From assembly GCA_947095585.1 (NCBI GenBank), contig OX352763.1:100729908-100793907 (forward strand): DNA of 64,000 nt. Direction: 5' to 3'. The notes under the pieces were generated by a model. It did not search any database. It saw only the letters and a program-made list of their open reading frames with translations, and had not been told where the DNA came from. The DNA comes from Nephrocerus scutellatus. Lineage: Eukaryota > Arthropoda > Insecta > Diptera > Pipunculidae. Position numbers and translations under genes: made by a program. Positions 21,390 to 33,127 of this stretch are shown piece after piece (the stretch's first letter is position 1; each line of letters starts with the position of its first letter).

Positions 21390-22040
21390 AACTTCTTGGT
21401 AAAGAAAGAGCTCATGTCCTTTTTGCTCTATACTGAGTGTTGTCGTCAGCAAAAGAATGAATTAGATTAGAAATAGCTGAAAAGTGATCATTACTAAAAA
21501 TGAGAAAGAGTGTCGGGGACAAAACAGAGCCTTGTGGAACACCAGCATTTATGTAGATAACAATAAATTTAAATTAGCTACTGGTGCAATCACTTACAAT
21601 TATATCGATTCCATAGCCACTTGTTTTCGACACTTGTTTTCTGTCAGGTGACTTGGAAACACATAGTGCTACAACAATAGACTGGTTTGACTTTCCGGTG
21701 AGTCAAGCCATCAGAGCGGCAGTAGCACGTTTAAAACTGTCGCTAAGAATTTTCTGTGATTTAAGGTATTACTTAAGCTGACTATTAAGCAGCAATTATG
21801 ATGGAAAGCTTTAGGTCGGTATGAGGAAAGACGGGACGGTTTTCTATTATAAGTACATGCTTAAGACTATTTTTGGTAAGACTTCCAAAAAATAGGCGAA
21901 ATTGAAATGGAAAATGGCAATGCAAGCGCGTTGAAGAACACATCTTCAAACCTATTGCAGAAATACCATGTAGCCCAACAGGTTTATTAATACTGAGATC
22001 AGTTAAAAATTAAAATGCCAGAACACTGTGTCCGTTATGG
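21390..22040 (-). mobile_element. Jockey-clade LINE fragment (reverse transcriptase)
   Basis: Highly decayed minus-strand reverse transcriptase. Near 22000 it reads LSINKPVGLHGISAI, the palm entry motif that in the family is a K..GPDGI pattern. Near 21540 it reads NAGVPQGSVLSPTLFLIFSN and, 60 bp on, IHSFADDNTQ, the motif C box in which FADD carries the catalytic Asp pair. The intervening 500 bp is scrambled. No single open frame survives, so it is easily missed when only open frames are scanned. Confidence 0.7.
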
Positions 22041-23125
22041 TAATAAGGAGGGCACTTGAGCACTTGAGGATCATATTGATTTGGAAATACAGAGTTCGGC
22101 AAAGTATTCCACATTCGTGCTGTTCAGCTTAATTCAGAAAGGTTTTTCTGTAAATGAGTGATGCAAATTTCAATAAACTAATGATGAAATTTTAAAATAT
22201 ATAAATATCTTTGTGTTGTGATTATCTCCAGTGTAATCGTAGACCTACGCAATGTCTAAGTAGGTATGTACAGTCATCATTATTTAAAAGCAGACACTAG
22301 ACAGAAAAAAGGTTACTGCGGACGGATATGCGGATAGTGTCGTAAGTACCAGCCAACTGCTTGGTAATTAAAAAGTATTTTGATCGCACTCCGTTCTCTC
22401 TTTGGGTCTAACCAAAGACTAGATTCTTCCCGCGACTCAATAAAGTGTGTAATTGAGTTTGTTAGGTTCTAAATATCTTCATAAACTTCACACCGCAAGC
22501 ATATAAAAACTGCGTTTTTGTTGTTGTCGCTCTTTTTATGGAACCACCATCCTACGGCGAGTGGTACGCTTTAATGTATGTATGCGCTTTATAGCTTTAT
22601 TTTCAGTTGCAGAAGTGCATTTAATCGTTTTCGCCCTGAGAGCACATCGAAACGTGACATAATAACATTGGATGGGGTCGTCTTAACATGCATTTCAAAC
22701 TTATCCTCTGGCGCCCATTAGGTTGATCCAAACATGGCTTTGTCAGCCTCCAATTAATTTATGCAAATTATGCATGGCATTGTTGAAGGGGTTAATCGAA
22801 CCTGGCTACAAAATGCCTTTGTGCATTCAAGAAATAATGCAACGAATATGCACGTACGTGAGTACATTCCAATACGCGTGAAGTGAAGGAATTGAGGAAC
22901 TTCCGTTTTGGAATTTTGTATAATATTTTTGTGATCTCTGGCGGTGCAAAGTCGGAGGGCAAACCATGTACCTAGAAATGCAAAGCAAATCCTGCCGGGG
23001 TCTTAACGGGATGGAGGCGTATGTATGTATGTATCACTGTTGTGAGCAACCGAAATTAATAAATTTAGTTTCATAATAAGAACCAAAAAGTAAAGACACA
23101 GGCCGCTGCATCCAGCGACAAACGA
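22041..23125. other. Unassigned non-coding stretch
   Basis: No gene recognised. It contains scattered TATG/GTAT runs (e.g. GTATGTATGTATGTAT near 23020) but no repeat shared with other parts of the window. Confidence 0.45.
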
Positions 23126-23260
23126 CATACGAGGGTGGTTTGATAAATCAGTGACTTTTTGAATAAAAGATATTTCGGCAAAAAAGTCGAATCCGGAATT
23201 TAATTTCATTTGGCTCAAAGTAAAGGTACAAGAGCGCGGCATCCACTATTGTTTCCTTTA
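23126..23260 (+). mobile_element. Possible mariner terminal fragment
   Basis: ACGAGGGTGGTTTGATAAAT at 23128 followed by CAGTGACTTTTT looks like the outer end of a mariner terminal repeat and its first internal bases. No transposase follows and no matching right end was found. The minus-strand frame 23003-23242 overlaps it and is not a gene. Low certainty. Confidence 0.4.
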
Positions 23261-23399
23261 TAGGAGCACCAACTAAGACGTTGTTTCAACTCAGAGCGAG
23301 TTTGATGCACTGTCTGATTCAATCTTAAGAATTGACACAAAACATCTTAGAAATGAAATCGTTATTGGGACGGCTTTAACAACTTCTTTGGGAGAATTA

Positions 23400-24335
23400 A
23401 CTGGTCGCTATTGTTTAGCGATAGCAACGTGGATGCCGTCGCTGGTGCAATCACAAACATCAACCTTATTGGTATGAGAGACTTTATTCCTTCCAGGAAT
23501 AAGTCTGTTAAGCCAAAGGAAGATGGGTGGCATGACTCGAGCTGTAAAGAGGCTTTTAGGATATGAGAGGTATAATCTCGGTTTTACAAAGCAAACCCTA
23601 CTGACGAAAACCGAAGAAATTTTAAACGAGCCAGAGATGATTGCAATGCCCATCTTCGGCGACCAAAAATTGAGGCAAAAATACTACAATATCCCAAGTT
23701 AGTAAAAATTTCTGGTCGTTCGTAAAAGGAATCAAAATACAGACTCGACGTTGATTCCAACGCTTATTTATAAGGTCATTCTGTTGGCAGCTAGCTCTAC
23801 GCTTCCAGATTGTGCATTGTTGCCGCCTGCACCCACGAGTATTGAACACTCTATGGGACAGATATTCATTCCTACTCGTGCAGTTGCTAGAGTTTTAAAC
23901 GATCTCAACACTCACAAATCCGCTGGACCAGATGGTATTTCCCCAATAGTTCTGAAAAGGTGTTCATCCAAGCTGGCATTACCATTGTGTAAGCTTTTCC
24001 ATCTATCCTATTCTTCTGGACTCTTTCCGAGACAGTCGTCGTCTCCTTCTTCATACCGACCCAGAGCACTTACATCCATTCTTTCCAAGATCACGGAAAC
24101 GCTGATCAATTTTCAGCTCAAGAAATCCTTAGTGACCGGCAGTACGGATTTCGTGGGCAACGTTCTAATAGTGATTTGATGGTATATCTCAACGAACAGT
24201 GGAACCGGTCTTTGCATCAATTTGGTGAAAGCAAAGCTGTTGCACTCGATATTTCTTAGGCATTTTCCAGAGTTTGGCATCAAGCTCTTTCGTTCAAAAT
24301 GCGTGCTTATGGAGTCGATGAAAAACAGCTTATTT
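23400..24335 (+). mobile_element. Jockey-clade LINE, linker and reverse transcriptase start
   Basis: From 23400 the region between endonuclease and reverse transcriptase can be read (INWSLLFSDSNVDAVAGAI; MRDFIPSRNKSVKPKED). It is followed by the palm start at 23880-24010 (VARVLNDLNTHKSAGPDGIS, PIVLKRCSSKLALPLCKLFH) and, in another frame, DRQYGFRGQRSNSDLMVYLN and SKAVALDIS-AFSRVWH near 24130-24280. A stop replaces the residue after DIS. It ends near 24335 where an RNase H fragment of another element begins. The order and sequence match the minus-strand copy at 50045-52335 and the fragment at 1-468. Frameshifts and stops make it dead. Confidence 0.8.
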
Positions 24336-24344
24336 GTCTAGAGA

Positions 24345-24595
24345 GGCATGTTTCATAAATAACCTCCCCCAACATGCATCCATCTGGCACACAGACGGAT
24401 CTAAAATAGACACATGAACAGGAGCAGGAGTATTCGGACCCAGAACCACACTGATAATACCCCCAGGTAAATCTCCAACCGTTTTCCAGGCAGAAATAAT
24501 AGCATTAGAAGTTTGCACCTTGAAATTAAAAGAATTTACAGAAGAACTGCGATTTACATAGATCCAGATAGCCGTAACAAAAAATATACCTTGCC
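24345..24595 (+). mobile_element. RNase H fragment of an I/LOA-group LINE
   Basis: Reads IWHTDGSKIDT-TGAGVFG and KSPTVFQAEIIALEVCTLKL. These are the first catalytic region (TDGS, Asp) and the second (AE..A, Glu) of an RNase H domain, as found at the end of ORF2 in I/LOA-group LINEs. One stop interrupts it. It is not the same family as the element that follows at 24596. The minus-strand frame 24330-24518 is its shadow. Confidence 0.7.
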
Positions 24596-26440
24596 TTGGT
24601 GTTCGTACTCAAAATTATGGAAAGACTTATTGATGTTCATATCAGAGCCTGGCTAGATATATCTAGGCCTATACACTCCAGTCAGTCAAAAAAGGTTAAA
24701 GCACAGAGGGCGTCCTTCACTATCTGGTTAAAAAGATAAAAGGAACTTTTCGTTCCAAATAAATAGCTCTGTGTTCTTTTCTTGACATTGAGGGTACTTT
24801 CGATAACACTGGCTACCACGCAATAGCAAGAGCAATCAGTAGTAGAGGTATCGTGGACTCGACCAACAGCTTAGGGCTATCCACAAGGTGGTGTCCTTTC
24901 TGCCGATCTGCATAGATCAGGCAGGTGAACCAGATATGGGCTTTCCATAAATCCCTGCAAAACTGTTCTACTACCTTTCACGAAAAGAGGATAGCACAAT
25001 ATGGGACCTATCATCATCAAAGGCACCACGTTAGATTATTCCAGTGAGGTTAAATATCTCGGCGTTATCCTTGATAAACGACTAAACTGGAGTTCTCATA
25101 TCACGTCCGTCATAAAATGTGCCACTAGGGCGTTGTGGGCCAGTAGACGCCTCTACGGCATAGCTTGGGGTCTAAAACCTAAAATGATACATTATGTATA
25201 CTATGATGGTGAGACCTATTATGTCGTACGCGGCCATCGTTTGGTGGCCGAAAGTTCTTGAACGGACAACGGCAACTAAGCTTCAGAAGCTACAAAGAAT
25301 TGCCTGTCTAGGTATAACGGGTGCCATGCGCACCTGCCCTACGACTGCATTAGAAGCTGTTGTAGAGCTTTCACCCCGAAATCAATCAATCTTCACGACC
25401 GCTAGATGCGCTATTAAGCTGTAACTAGAAAATAGGTACACACCAGGTGACTACGTGGGACACCTGAAAATTCTTGACCAAATTCCAGAAAGAGACGTAC
25501 TTTTCACTATCCCCGACACAATGGTGTCTTCTTCGGCAGGTTATTTGAGGTAACAATATTGGAAAGTGCAATCTGGTCTAATGGTGTTCTAGCACTGGAC
25601 GCAAAGGGTCTAGTGTGGTACACAACCGAAGATGTAATATCTCGTCGGAGCTGATGTTTTCGGACACCAAAGTCTCCATACCATTGGGTATGACGTATGA
25701 GTCACACGGTTTTTCAGGTGGAATTCCATGCCATTGAGATCTGCGCTAAGATTAACCTTAGTAAGGGTATTATCGGTGCTACGATTTATATCTTTTCAGA
25801 TAGTCAGGCAGCACTGAAAGCGTTATCTTCCAGCCTAACGGACTCAAAATCAATTAGATGCACTGCAGTCACTAAGCAAGGCATAACAGAGTGAAGCTCG
25901 GTTGGGTCCCTGGTTACCATTGTATTGCAGGCAACGAATATGCAGATGAACTAGCCAGAGCTGGATCGGAATCTGCGTTTTTAGGACTGGAACTTTACTG
26001 TGATGTCAACTGGGCTGCCACCATAGCAATGATTAGTAATAAACTCCTTCTAGCTCATTGGGATAATACCACAGGGCTTATACAATCTAAATGGTTAATC
26101 AGGCTCTTTTCCTATAAGGAAATCCTTGATCTAGATAAGGATAGTATCAGAAAGCTGGTGAGCGATCTCACAGCTCGCTGTGGCTTGCAATATCACCTTA
26201 GCAGAATTAATCTGGGCACAGACATTGAATGTAGTTTCTGCTAAGAGGATGATGTATCATCCGTGAACATTCTCTCTTATTGTCCAGCATTGATCTGGCT
26301 AAGAAGACGTATTTTCCATAAGGCAATAGGTTCTTCGGCGGATACGCGAAGCTGTGCCACTAAGGACATATTATCCTTCATTAGGGAGGCAGTACGTCTC
26401 TTAGATTAGTTACACCCTATAATACAACAGATCTTTTTAG
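24596..26440 (+). mobile_element. LOA/R1-group LINE (LOA-2), copy 1: RT and RNase H
   Basis: Starts within the reverse transcriptase (MERLIDVHIRAWLDIS). An in-phase palm is mostly lost to deletions. At 25001-25261 the thumb reads SEVKYLGVILDKRLNWSSHI; at 25194-25424 SYAAIVWWPKVLERTTATKL and LGITGAMRTCPTTALE; at 25697-25894 RNase H (VEFHAIEICAKINLSKG, IYIFSDSQAALKAL); at 25891-26244 VGWVPGYH-type KLGWVPGYHCIAGNEYADEL, then a Cys/His tail continuing past a stop to ILSYCPALIWLRRRIFHKA. The same element recurs at 44395-47537. The 3' end is invaded by a copia element at 26454 (AGTATCA junction). Several frames; dead. Confidence 0.85.
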
Positions 26441-26453
26441 GTCGTAGTATCAG

Positions 26454-28445
26454 TGTTGAAAAAGTAAGAAGTTCGAGTGAAAAAGTTAAATAACAATTCA
26501 GGTTTTTATGATTTGATACTATACGATTTTATTGAAAGCAAACAGCAAAAGGTAAGTGAAAATATTTTTGGAGTTAATAATAACAAAAATGTAAAGTCAT
26601 GGATGACTTGATCAGAAACAAGGGAAGAAGATACAAGTGAATTATAAAACCCGCTAACAGCAATTGTATTTCAACACTCCTCCTCAATTGATTTGGCGGA
26701 CGAGTATTCGTTGCGACATAAAGCAAGCATGCAATCACTGCTCTATATTGATCGTTAGTCAACAGCATTTGCTCGCACGGGTCCGTACGATACGTTGAAC
26801 TAAGTGGTGTTTCCTGACCTTTTCCGTTGGCCAGACCGAACGTCTTTACAACGCTTTCGATGTACTTTTCCCGATCGAGTTCGAAAACTTTCCTCCCCGG
26901 CCCGATGCGAATCCCTAGATAATTGTGCACTTCTCCGAGGTCCTCAATGGCGAAATACTTATTGATCGCATCAAGGAGGAACTTGATGTGTTTTTGGTTG
27001 TTGCTCGCCACCAAGATGTCATCGACGTAGATTGCATCTTCCATCTCTTCCGAGATGTATAGGCAGTTGTCCGCCTCACTCTGCACGAGCTTTGCGCTTA
27101 CCAGCACGTCATGTAGCGTTTTGTTCCACACTCGTGCAGACTGCTTCAAGCCATAGATGCTTTTCTTCAATTTACATACCTTTCCTACCTGTCCATCTTT
27201 TATAAAACCAGGTGCTTGTTTCAAGTATATCTCCTCCTGAAGATCACCATTCAAGAATGCCGTTTTCGCGTCAAAATGATGCACCACCATTGCACGGGCA
27301 TAATCTGTTCCATATTTTCGACTAAAACCTTGGGCTACCAATCTGGCCTTGAATTTCTTCACATTTCCTTCTCGATCGGTTTTCGCGTGTAAAACCACTT
27401 GCAGCCTACCAAATTCTTCCCAGTTGGCAAATCAACGAGATTCCATGTCTTGTTCCGATGCATCTTCTCTGCCGAAGAAATTGCATTTTTGTACGATGTT
27501 GGTTTACTGTTGAGTGTAATGCAAATATCTTGGTAGCGTTCCGGCGGAACACCAAAATTTGCTCTTGTGGAACGACGTATTTCATTCCCGATGTCTGGTG
27601 GTTCTTTCACCACAGTTGAATCATGCACATCTTCAAACTCATCAGCTTCAAAGCTTCTGGGCTTCAATCTGAGCTTTGTTTGCTAGACTAAATTGAAAAT
27701 GATTATTGTGATTACCTGATGGAATTTCAGACTGTTCAATCCGTTGCTCTTTTGACTCCTCAACGGTGAAATCATCAACGAATTTCACATCCCTCGAGAT
27801 GACCACAATTCGTTTGGATGGTACGTAGCAACGATACGCTTTCGCTTCTGTATCGTGGCCCATGAACTTTGCTTCGACTGCCTTGACGTCGAGTTTTCGT
27901 CGTTTCTCATCTGGTACCTTCACGAAACATGCCGCCCCGAATTGCTTCAAATGTGTGCATACTGGTTTACGTCCGTACCAATATTCGTGGGGGGTCTTTT
28001 CCAAAATACGATTGGGCAAACGATTCTGCATAAAATTTGTCGTCACCACTGCTTCGCCCAAGAAATGTTTTTCTAATTGGGCATCCGACAGCATGCTTCG
28101 AGCCATTTCCAGCAATGAACGGTTTTTCCTTTCTGCGACACCATTTTGCTGAGGTGAATACGGGGTAGTACGCTGAACCCTGATACCTTCCGACTTCAAA
28201 TAGTTTACGAACTTATTTCCCACGTATTCGCCACCTCTGTCGCTTCGGAATGCCTTGATGCCATGACCGAATTGATTTTTCATCAACTGATGAAATTCTT
28301 TAAATTTGACAATAGCTTCTGATTTATCATGCAGCAGATAAATCGTGGTGTATCTAGAATAGTCATCGATAAAGGTTAAAATGTATCGCTTACCACGGGG
28401 TGTTTTCGTTTGCATTGGACCACAGAGATCACTGTGGATGTTCGA
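26454..28445 (-). mobile_element. Ty1/copia retrotransposon, 5'-truncated, one LTR
   Basis: The 3' LTR lies at 26454-26676 (223 bp). In element orientation it starts TGTTGAAATACAATTGCTG and ends TTACTTTTTCAACA, and is preceded by a polypurine tract GAGGAGGAG at 26677-26685. Upstream in element orientation come integrase (27648-28415) and reverse transcriptase (26690-27398). The element stops abruptly near 28445, just before IHSDLCGPM. The gag, protease and 5' LTR are missing. It is inserted in the 3' end of LOA-2 copy 1: the flank GTCGCAGTATCACCC at 47510 shows the uninterrupted sequence. With no second LTR visible, the left target duplication cannot be tested. Confidence 0.85.
26690..28430 (-). 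pseudogene. Copia pol: integrase and reverse transcriptase, broken
   Basis: Integrase first (28415-27650): YILTFIDDYSRYTTIYLL (first Asp), AFRSDRGGEYVGNKF (second Asp), SPQQNGVAERKNRSLLEMAR (catalytic Glu), then KTPHEYWYGRKP and the C-terminal KFMGHDTEAKAYRCY. After a frame change (27667-27359) comes the linker with RRSTRANFGVPPERYQ and WNLVDLPTGKNLVGCKWFYT. Reverse transcriptase follows in 27398-26690: KARLVAQGFSRKYGTDYA, then an internal deletion before VHHFDAKTAFLNGDLQ, CKLKKSIYGLKQSARVWNK, the catalytic YVDDI, and LGIRIGP. The deletion removes the segment normally between TDY and the VHHFDAK motif. RNase H is absent. Frameshifts and deletion make it non-functional. Confidence 0.88.
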
Positions 28446-31319
28446 TTTTTGAGTAAGGAGGAGAAAATAATTTTTTTAAATGTGCAATGTACGGCAAAAG
28501 ACTCGCGTCAAACCCTGGTTTGAATCTATAACTGTGTGTTTGCTTTATACCGGGAGGATGCTATGTCGACTGATTTCTGTGACTTTTATCTGTTACCCAA
28601 CATAAAAAAAACATTTGGGAAGTCAAAGATTTGAAACGTATGCTACAAATGCAGTAAGATATTTTTTGAATGCCTTGGAAAACATTTTTAAAACCGATGT
28701 AATATCTTACACCTTGTGAAAGAAGTGCGTTGAGCTTAGCGGTGAATATGTTGAGAAAGAATATCATTTTGTAAACTTCCTAGTCTTGTTTCTTGGTTAG
28801 GCCGTGCACTTTTTAAGCCATCTCGTGATAATGTTTTTATTTGACTTTATGTTTTTCCACAAGTGATATGCTCTTCTATGGAATTGTATCAACTCGCTTG
28901 CACCAATTGGAATAGGTATATTATTTGATCAGCTTGTACGTAAAAAACTTGTGAATGTGATTTTTTCGGGACTACACAGAAAAAGTATAACTGGATTAAA
29001 AAATGCTATGTCATGTTTTACTGAAAAATGAGAGTGAATAAAACTTCAAGTTTAAACTGGATGTGCGTTTAACTAAACGTAAGTTTTAACAATTACTGAA
29101 AAACATTAAGTATACAAGAATATAAGAAGAGCATAGATGTTAAGCTTGCGACGCAGAGGTGAAATGTTCATATAACCCGATTCCCAAAGAGTTCCATTGC
29201 GATTATTCATGCAGCACAACTTTTTGTTTGTTCTTCTAAAATAAAACGCACACGAAATTTTGCTAACAAATTCCCCATCATGCATACAGCAAGAGGGATT
29301 CGAGCCTTTTACGCCTTTTTAATAATCGACATTTTTTAACAAAACAAAACTACAGGTTGTAAAAAAGTTAGATGGTGTCCGCTGCAAAATCTACCCATAG
29401 TTACTTTGATAGTGCTTAGAGTCTTCGCCAGCATCTGTAAAACGCTCACTTAGAAAGCAGATCAATTCTTCGTGTCGGACTCATTATATTCTTAACGAAT
29501 GACAATAACTTCCCAAGTACTTAATTGCAGTAAAACATTAATGAACTGCTCCGGAATGGCCATCAGCTGCGCTCTACGTCCAGCTGTTAAATGAGTCGCA
29601 GTAAACTCGGTAAGTTTGCTTCGTCAATGGGCATCGGCAACAGTGAAGAGGATTTTATAGCTCTAGGATATGTTAATCTTTCAAATAGTCCCTACCGCCT
29701 GGACGGATTGTGTTGTTTTCGTCTTTCCGTTGCAAATTTAAATATTTTCTCCATTTTCTCGTATGACAAATAAGAAAGAAACAGAAATATTTCCAACGAT
29801 GTTTGGGAATAGTTGTAGACGTCGTCTATAAGTTGTTCTGATTTGCAAATGTATTCTCTTGCTTATGTTCTTCCCAATCTCGTCGTTCCTTATGTCGATT
29901 AGCGCAAACCTCGCATCCAATCCACTCAACTAAAACCCGGGTAACTGGAGTTGGCTATCCTCGCAGAGTGTTCGTAAAACAGAAATGCTCTGATGAGAAG
30001 TCACCGGGGACAGGAATAGTACATACGAGTCACATGTATGCACTGCTTCTCCGTCCCTTCCATTGACTAAACGGCTGACATTTGCATATGGCTGCCAGGA
30101 GTTTTATGTGAGCTATGCACGAATTCGTTGGTTGAATGAAAGAAGCAGACCAGGTGCCATGCTGGCAGACAACAGCACCACAGGATACTATCGCACAGAA
30201 AACTCCAAGAGACAAAGGAGAAAAGAAGCAACTCACAAATACACCCACCACTCCAACAGCAACTTTCTGTTCCCGACCGCCCAGCAGCGCTAGCGCACCG
30301 AATCGAATGTTTACGATGAAAAAGTGCTCTTAACCGGTTGCTTTGCCATTAATTTAAAAACTTACGTTAAAGAGCCCGAACTCGAGCATGTAGAAATGTA
30401 GATGGTTGTTCAGCATGAGGAGAAGCTACGTAGAGTTGCACTAGCAAGCAAATCCCTCTTAACGGGCATTCATTTTGCTAGCACTCAGGTAGATTGAAAA
30501 GATCAGTTCCTTGTGTAGTTGAGAGAGTGTGTGTACGCGCACGTGTGTGTATGAAAATTACTTATCCAAGGAGTTGTCAGTGGACTATGTAAAATTAGTG
30601 CACACACTTCATTTATAGTCGATTTATTCGGCAGCTGTTGAAGTCATCACCGGTTAATCGTGTGCTGTTGTTTTCCACCTGCTGAAGGACTTCGCTTTTA
30701 TGATATATAATAAAATGTTAATGAAAAGCGAATTCTTCATATATGTCGTCTTCTTGTACTTAGACGTATATGGCATTAGTCGTTCAGTTATAAAATTACA
30801 ACTGTTACAGTCGACATTACGCCGTTAGTTAAAAACAATCACAGTGGCAATTAATCGGAGAAGGTAGCTACTCGGGTTTATTACCTGTTGTAAAAAGTTC
30901 ATGTAGGAGCGGAGAAGGAGAAAAGAAGCTGCTGCAATATGTTTGCCTACAAAATAAGATAGGCACTTACTAGCGCCAGCTTTGGAATTAGCTTTGATCT
31001 TTTCTGTAAAAGAGAGGTGTGCTTACGAGGAAAGATTTTTGTGGTTACTCAATATGGAGTTAGTTTTTAGGATGGACAGATTTTTCTTCAACCAGTCCAA
31101 CCTGGAAAACCTATCGGATTCGCAGGGTGTGATAGAAGCAGACATCACGGTAATAAAGACCGTGAGTAGCGAAATAGTCGAAGCTGACAGATCCTCGGAG
31201 TCCAACATAATTGAGACTGGGTTAGCGGAAAGTTGGACTATATACCACAGGATACTTAGAGATTTCAAATTAACATTCACCACTCGAATAATGTTGGTAG
31301 CCCGTCTTCTCAGACTGAT
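28446..31319. other. Unassigned non-coding stretch
   Basis: About 2.9 kb with no recognisable protein and no repeat shared with the rest of the window. Overlapping plus-strand frames at 30063-30293 and 30136-30333, and 30982-31335 (117 codons), have no domain I recognise. The last overlaps a minus-strand frame of similar length and looks like chance. A short inverted pair GTAAGATATT / AATATCTTAC flanks 28652-28712. Confidence 0.45.
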
Positions 31320-31530
31320 ATATAATTTTTTTTAAAAATACCCATTTTTCTTCAAATTTTATACGTATATGTATCTCCGATGTAGAAAACTTTTTGTAAA
31401 AATTTAAAAGTAATCGGCCCCGCGGTCGGGGGGCACCCATACAAATTTTATAAAAAAAAAAAATACCCGATTTTCTTCTCAATTTATAGGCATATGTATC
31501 TCCGATGGGCAACACTTTTTGTAAATATAA
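31320..31530 (+). mobile_element. Family H repeat, copy E (two internal units)
   Basis: Two units of the ~120-bp family H repeat: TTTTTCTTCAAATTTTATAC / GTATCTCCGAT near 31345 and CGATTTTCTTCTCAATTTAT / GTATCTCCGATGGGCAAC near 31470, with AACTTTTTGTAAAAATTT and a GC-rich block CCCCGCGGTCGG between. Neither terminus is present; the right side is cut by the FB element at 31541. Confidence 0.7.
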
Positions 31531-31540
31531 TATACATATA

Positions 31541-32307
31541 CAGGGTGTATCCGTTAAGGTGGCAAATACTTAAATGGATGATTCCTTGGTTAATTTCGTG
31601 AAAAAAATGGTTTTGGAGGGGGGGGTCTATTTTCACCCCCTGCGGTGTACGTAACGTTTTAATGCGAAGAGATGTATTTTTGATCTTACATCACTTCAAA
31701 CCCTGTAACTCTTGAACGCTTCTTGCTACAAGGCCACTGTTGGTCATTTTTGAAAAAAATTAAATTTATAAGATCAAATAGTAAACATTTTTTTAAATTC
31801 TTGAAACCGTTACCGATATAAACGTCGTCAAAATCCAAAAATGTTTTTTCTTTTCTTAAATTTTATTTTCAAACGCGAATATTTCGAAAATCGCTCTCGG
31901 ATAATTTTTTTTGACAAATGCAATAATAAAGCCTATTCAATTTTCTACAAATCCACCTCACAATGTTTATGCTTTCGGTCAACAGGAGCAGGGTTAAAAG
32001 TGAAAGTTTGTAAAATTTGAAGACGTTTATATCGGTAACGGTTTCAAGAATTTAAGAAAATGTTTTTTATTTGATCTTATAAATTTAATTTTCTTTCAAA
32101 AATGACCATCAGTTGCCTTGTAGCTAGAAGCGTTCAAGAGTTAAATGGTGTGAAGTGATATATGGTCAAAAGTACATCTCTTCGCATTAAAACGCTACGT
32201 ACACCGCAGGGGGTGAAAATAGACCCCCACCTCCAATACGATTTTTTTCACGAAATTAGCCAAGGAATCATTCCTTTAAGTATTTGCCACCTTAACGGAT
32301 ACACCCT
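31541..32307. mobile_element. FB foldback element with ~290-bp inverted arms
   Basis: The left arm begins CAGGGTGTATCCGTTAAGGT at 31541 and continues through GGTGGCAAATACTTAAATGG, TCACCCCCTGCGGTGTACGT, ACGCTTCTTGCTACAAGG and ACCGATATAAACGTCGTC (to about 31833). The right arm carries the complements in reverse order from about 32020 to ACGGATACACCCT at 32307. A ~190-bp centre separates them. Total about 767 bp; no coding capacity. CAGGGTG-type ends are shared by several DNA transposon groups, so the superfamily is open. TA dinucleotides flank both ends, but the surrounding TATA-rich DNA makes that uninformative. Arm copies lie at 15209-15384 and 60040-60885. Confidence 0.85.
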
Positions 32308-32339
32308 ATATTGTAATCTATAAATATAATATACATATA

Positions 32340-33005
32340 TATAATCTTTATATATTAAAATGATTGTTGCGTTTGTATGTAATCGCGAAACGCCTAATCC
32401 ACGGGACATATATCAGAGCGTTATTCACACATATTTATATTCGTTTGGAGCTCCAATAAGTTCATGTTTTTAGTTTCGGACCCGGTAGGTGTCGTTGGAT
32501 TAGCGATATTTACGAAAATGTGGTTTGGCCTTTGGGTTGTGTGTGTGCATATTGTTGTATCGCATCTCGCCTAAACCATTAGACATATTAACTGTTCAGT
32601 TGGTACTTTTGAAAGCTTATCTATTTTGTTATCTATTAGGTGGCGCTGGAGTTGAGATATTCTTAAAAATGTTACTCTGCATATACATATATCACACCCG
32701 AAAACCACTGGACGTATAAAAGGCAACATAAGTTTTTTTGTTGCTCCTATAACTTCGCTTTTTTTGGACTCGGTAGATTTACACCATACTCGTATGTTCA
32801 TTTGGTTACTTTTAATGCTTATCACTTTTTTGAGTCTGGTAGGTGGTGCTGAAGTCGAGATATTTTTGAAAATGTGTATGTGTAATGTATGAAAACATTC
32901 GTAACAAACCCATATTTTCACCATATGTTCGTTTGATACTCCGATAAGTTTATTTTTATTTTTTGACCCGGTAATACATTTGATTGACGTATAGGATTTC
33001 AATTT
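32340..33005 (+). repeat. Degenerate tandem repeat, four units of about 130-210 bp
   Basis: A recurring block of about 90 bp can be seen at roughly 32435-32520, 32590-32690, 32790-32880 and 32920-33000. It runs TTCGTTTGG-type start, a TAAGTT/TCTAT run, TTTTTGA(C/G)(C/T)CGGTAGGTG, then GCTG(A/G)AGT(T/C)GAGATAT and TTTTTGAAAATGT. The sequence starts with TATATATTAAAATGATTGTT. No coding capacity; the frames at 32525-32719 and 32571-33071 are artefacts. It could be a satellite-like block or the body of an unrecognised element. Confidence 0.55.
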
Positions 33006-33029
33006 CAAATTAAGCCATTTAAAGTTCAA

Positions 33030-33127
33030 TGCAAACTTTTTCAAAAGCAAACGAAACCTTTTCAAAAACAAATAAAACTTTTTTTCAAACCAAACGAAAC
33101 TTTTTCAAAATCAAAAGAAACTTAAGT
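33030..33127 (+). repeat. Minisatellite, ~23-bp unit, about four copies
   Basis: Four consecutive units of the form CTTTTTCAAAAGCAAACGAA with small substitutions (AAGCAAACGAAACC, AAACAAATAAAAC, AACCAAACGAAAC, AATCAAAAGAAAC). It encodes an apparent TFxKxNE repeat only because the unit is short and stop-free; there is no reason to call it a gene. Confidence 0.75.

Noticed and set aside
30063..30333. Two overlapping plus-strand frames plus an antisense frame
   Set aside because: Three frames open together over 200 bp reflects composition; no domain, no splice context.
30982..31335. 117-codon plus-strand frame
   Set aside because: An antisense frame of similar length overlaps it and its end runs into family H; no recognisable motif.
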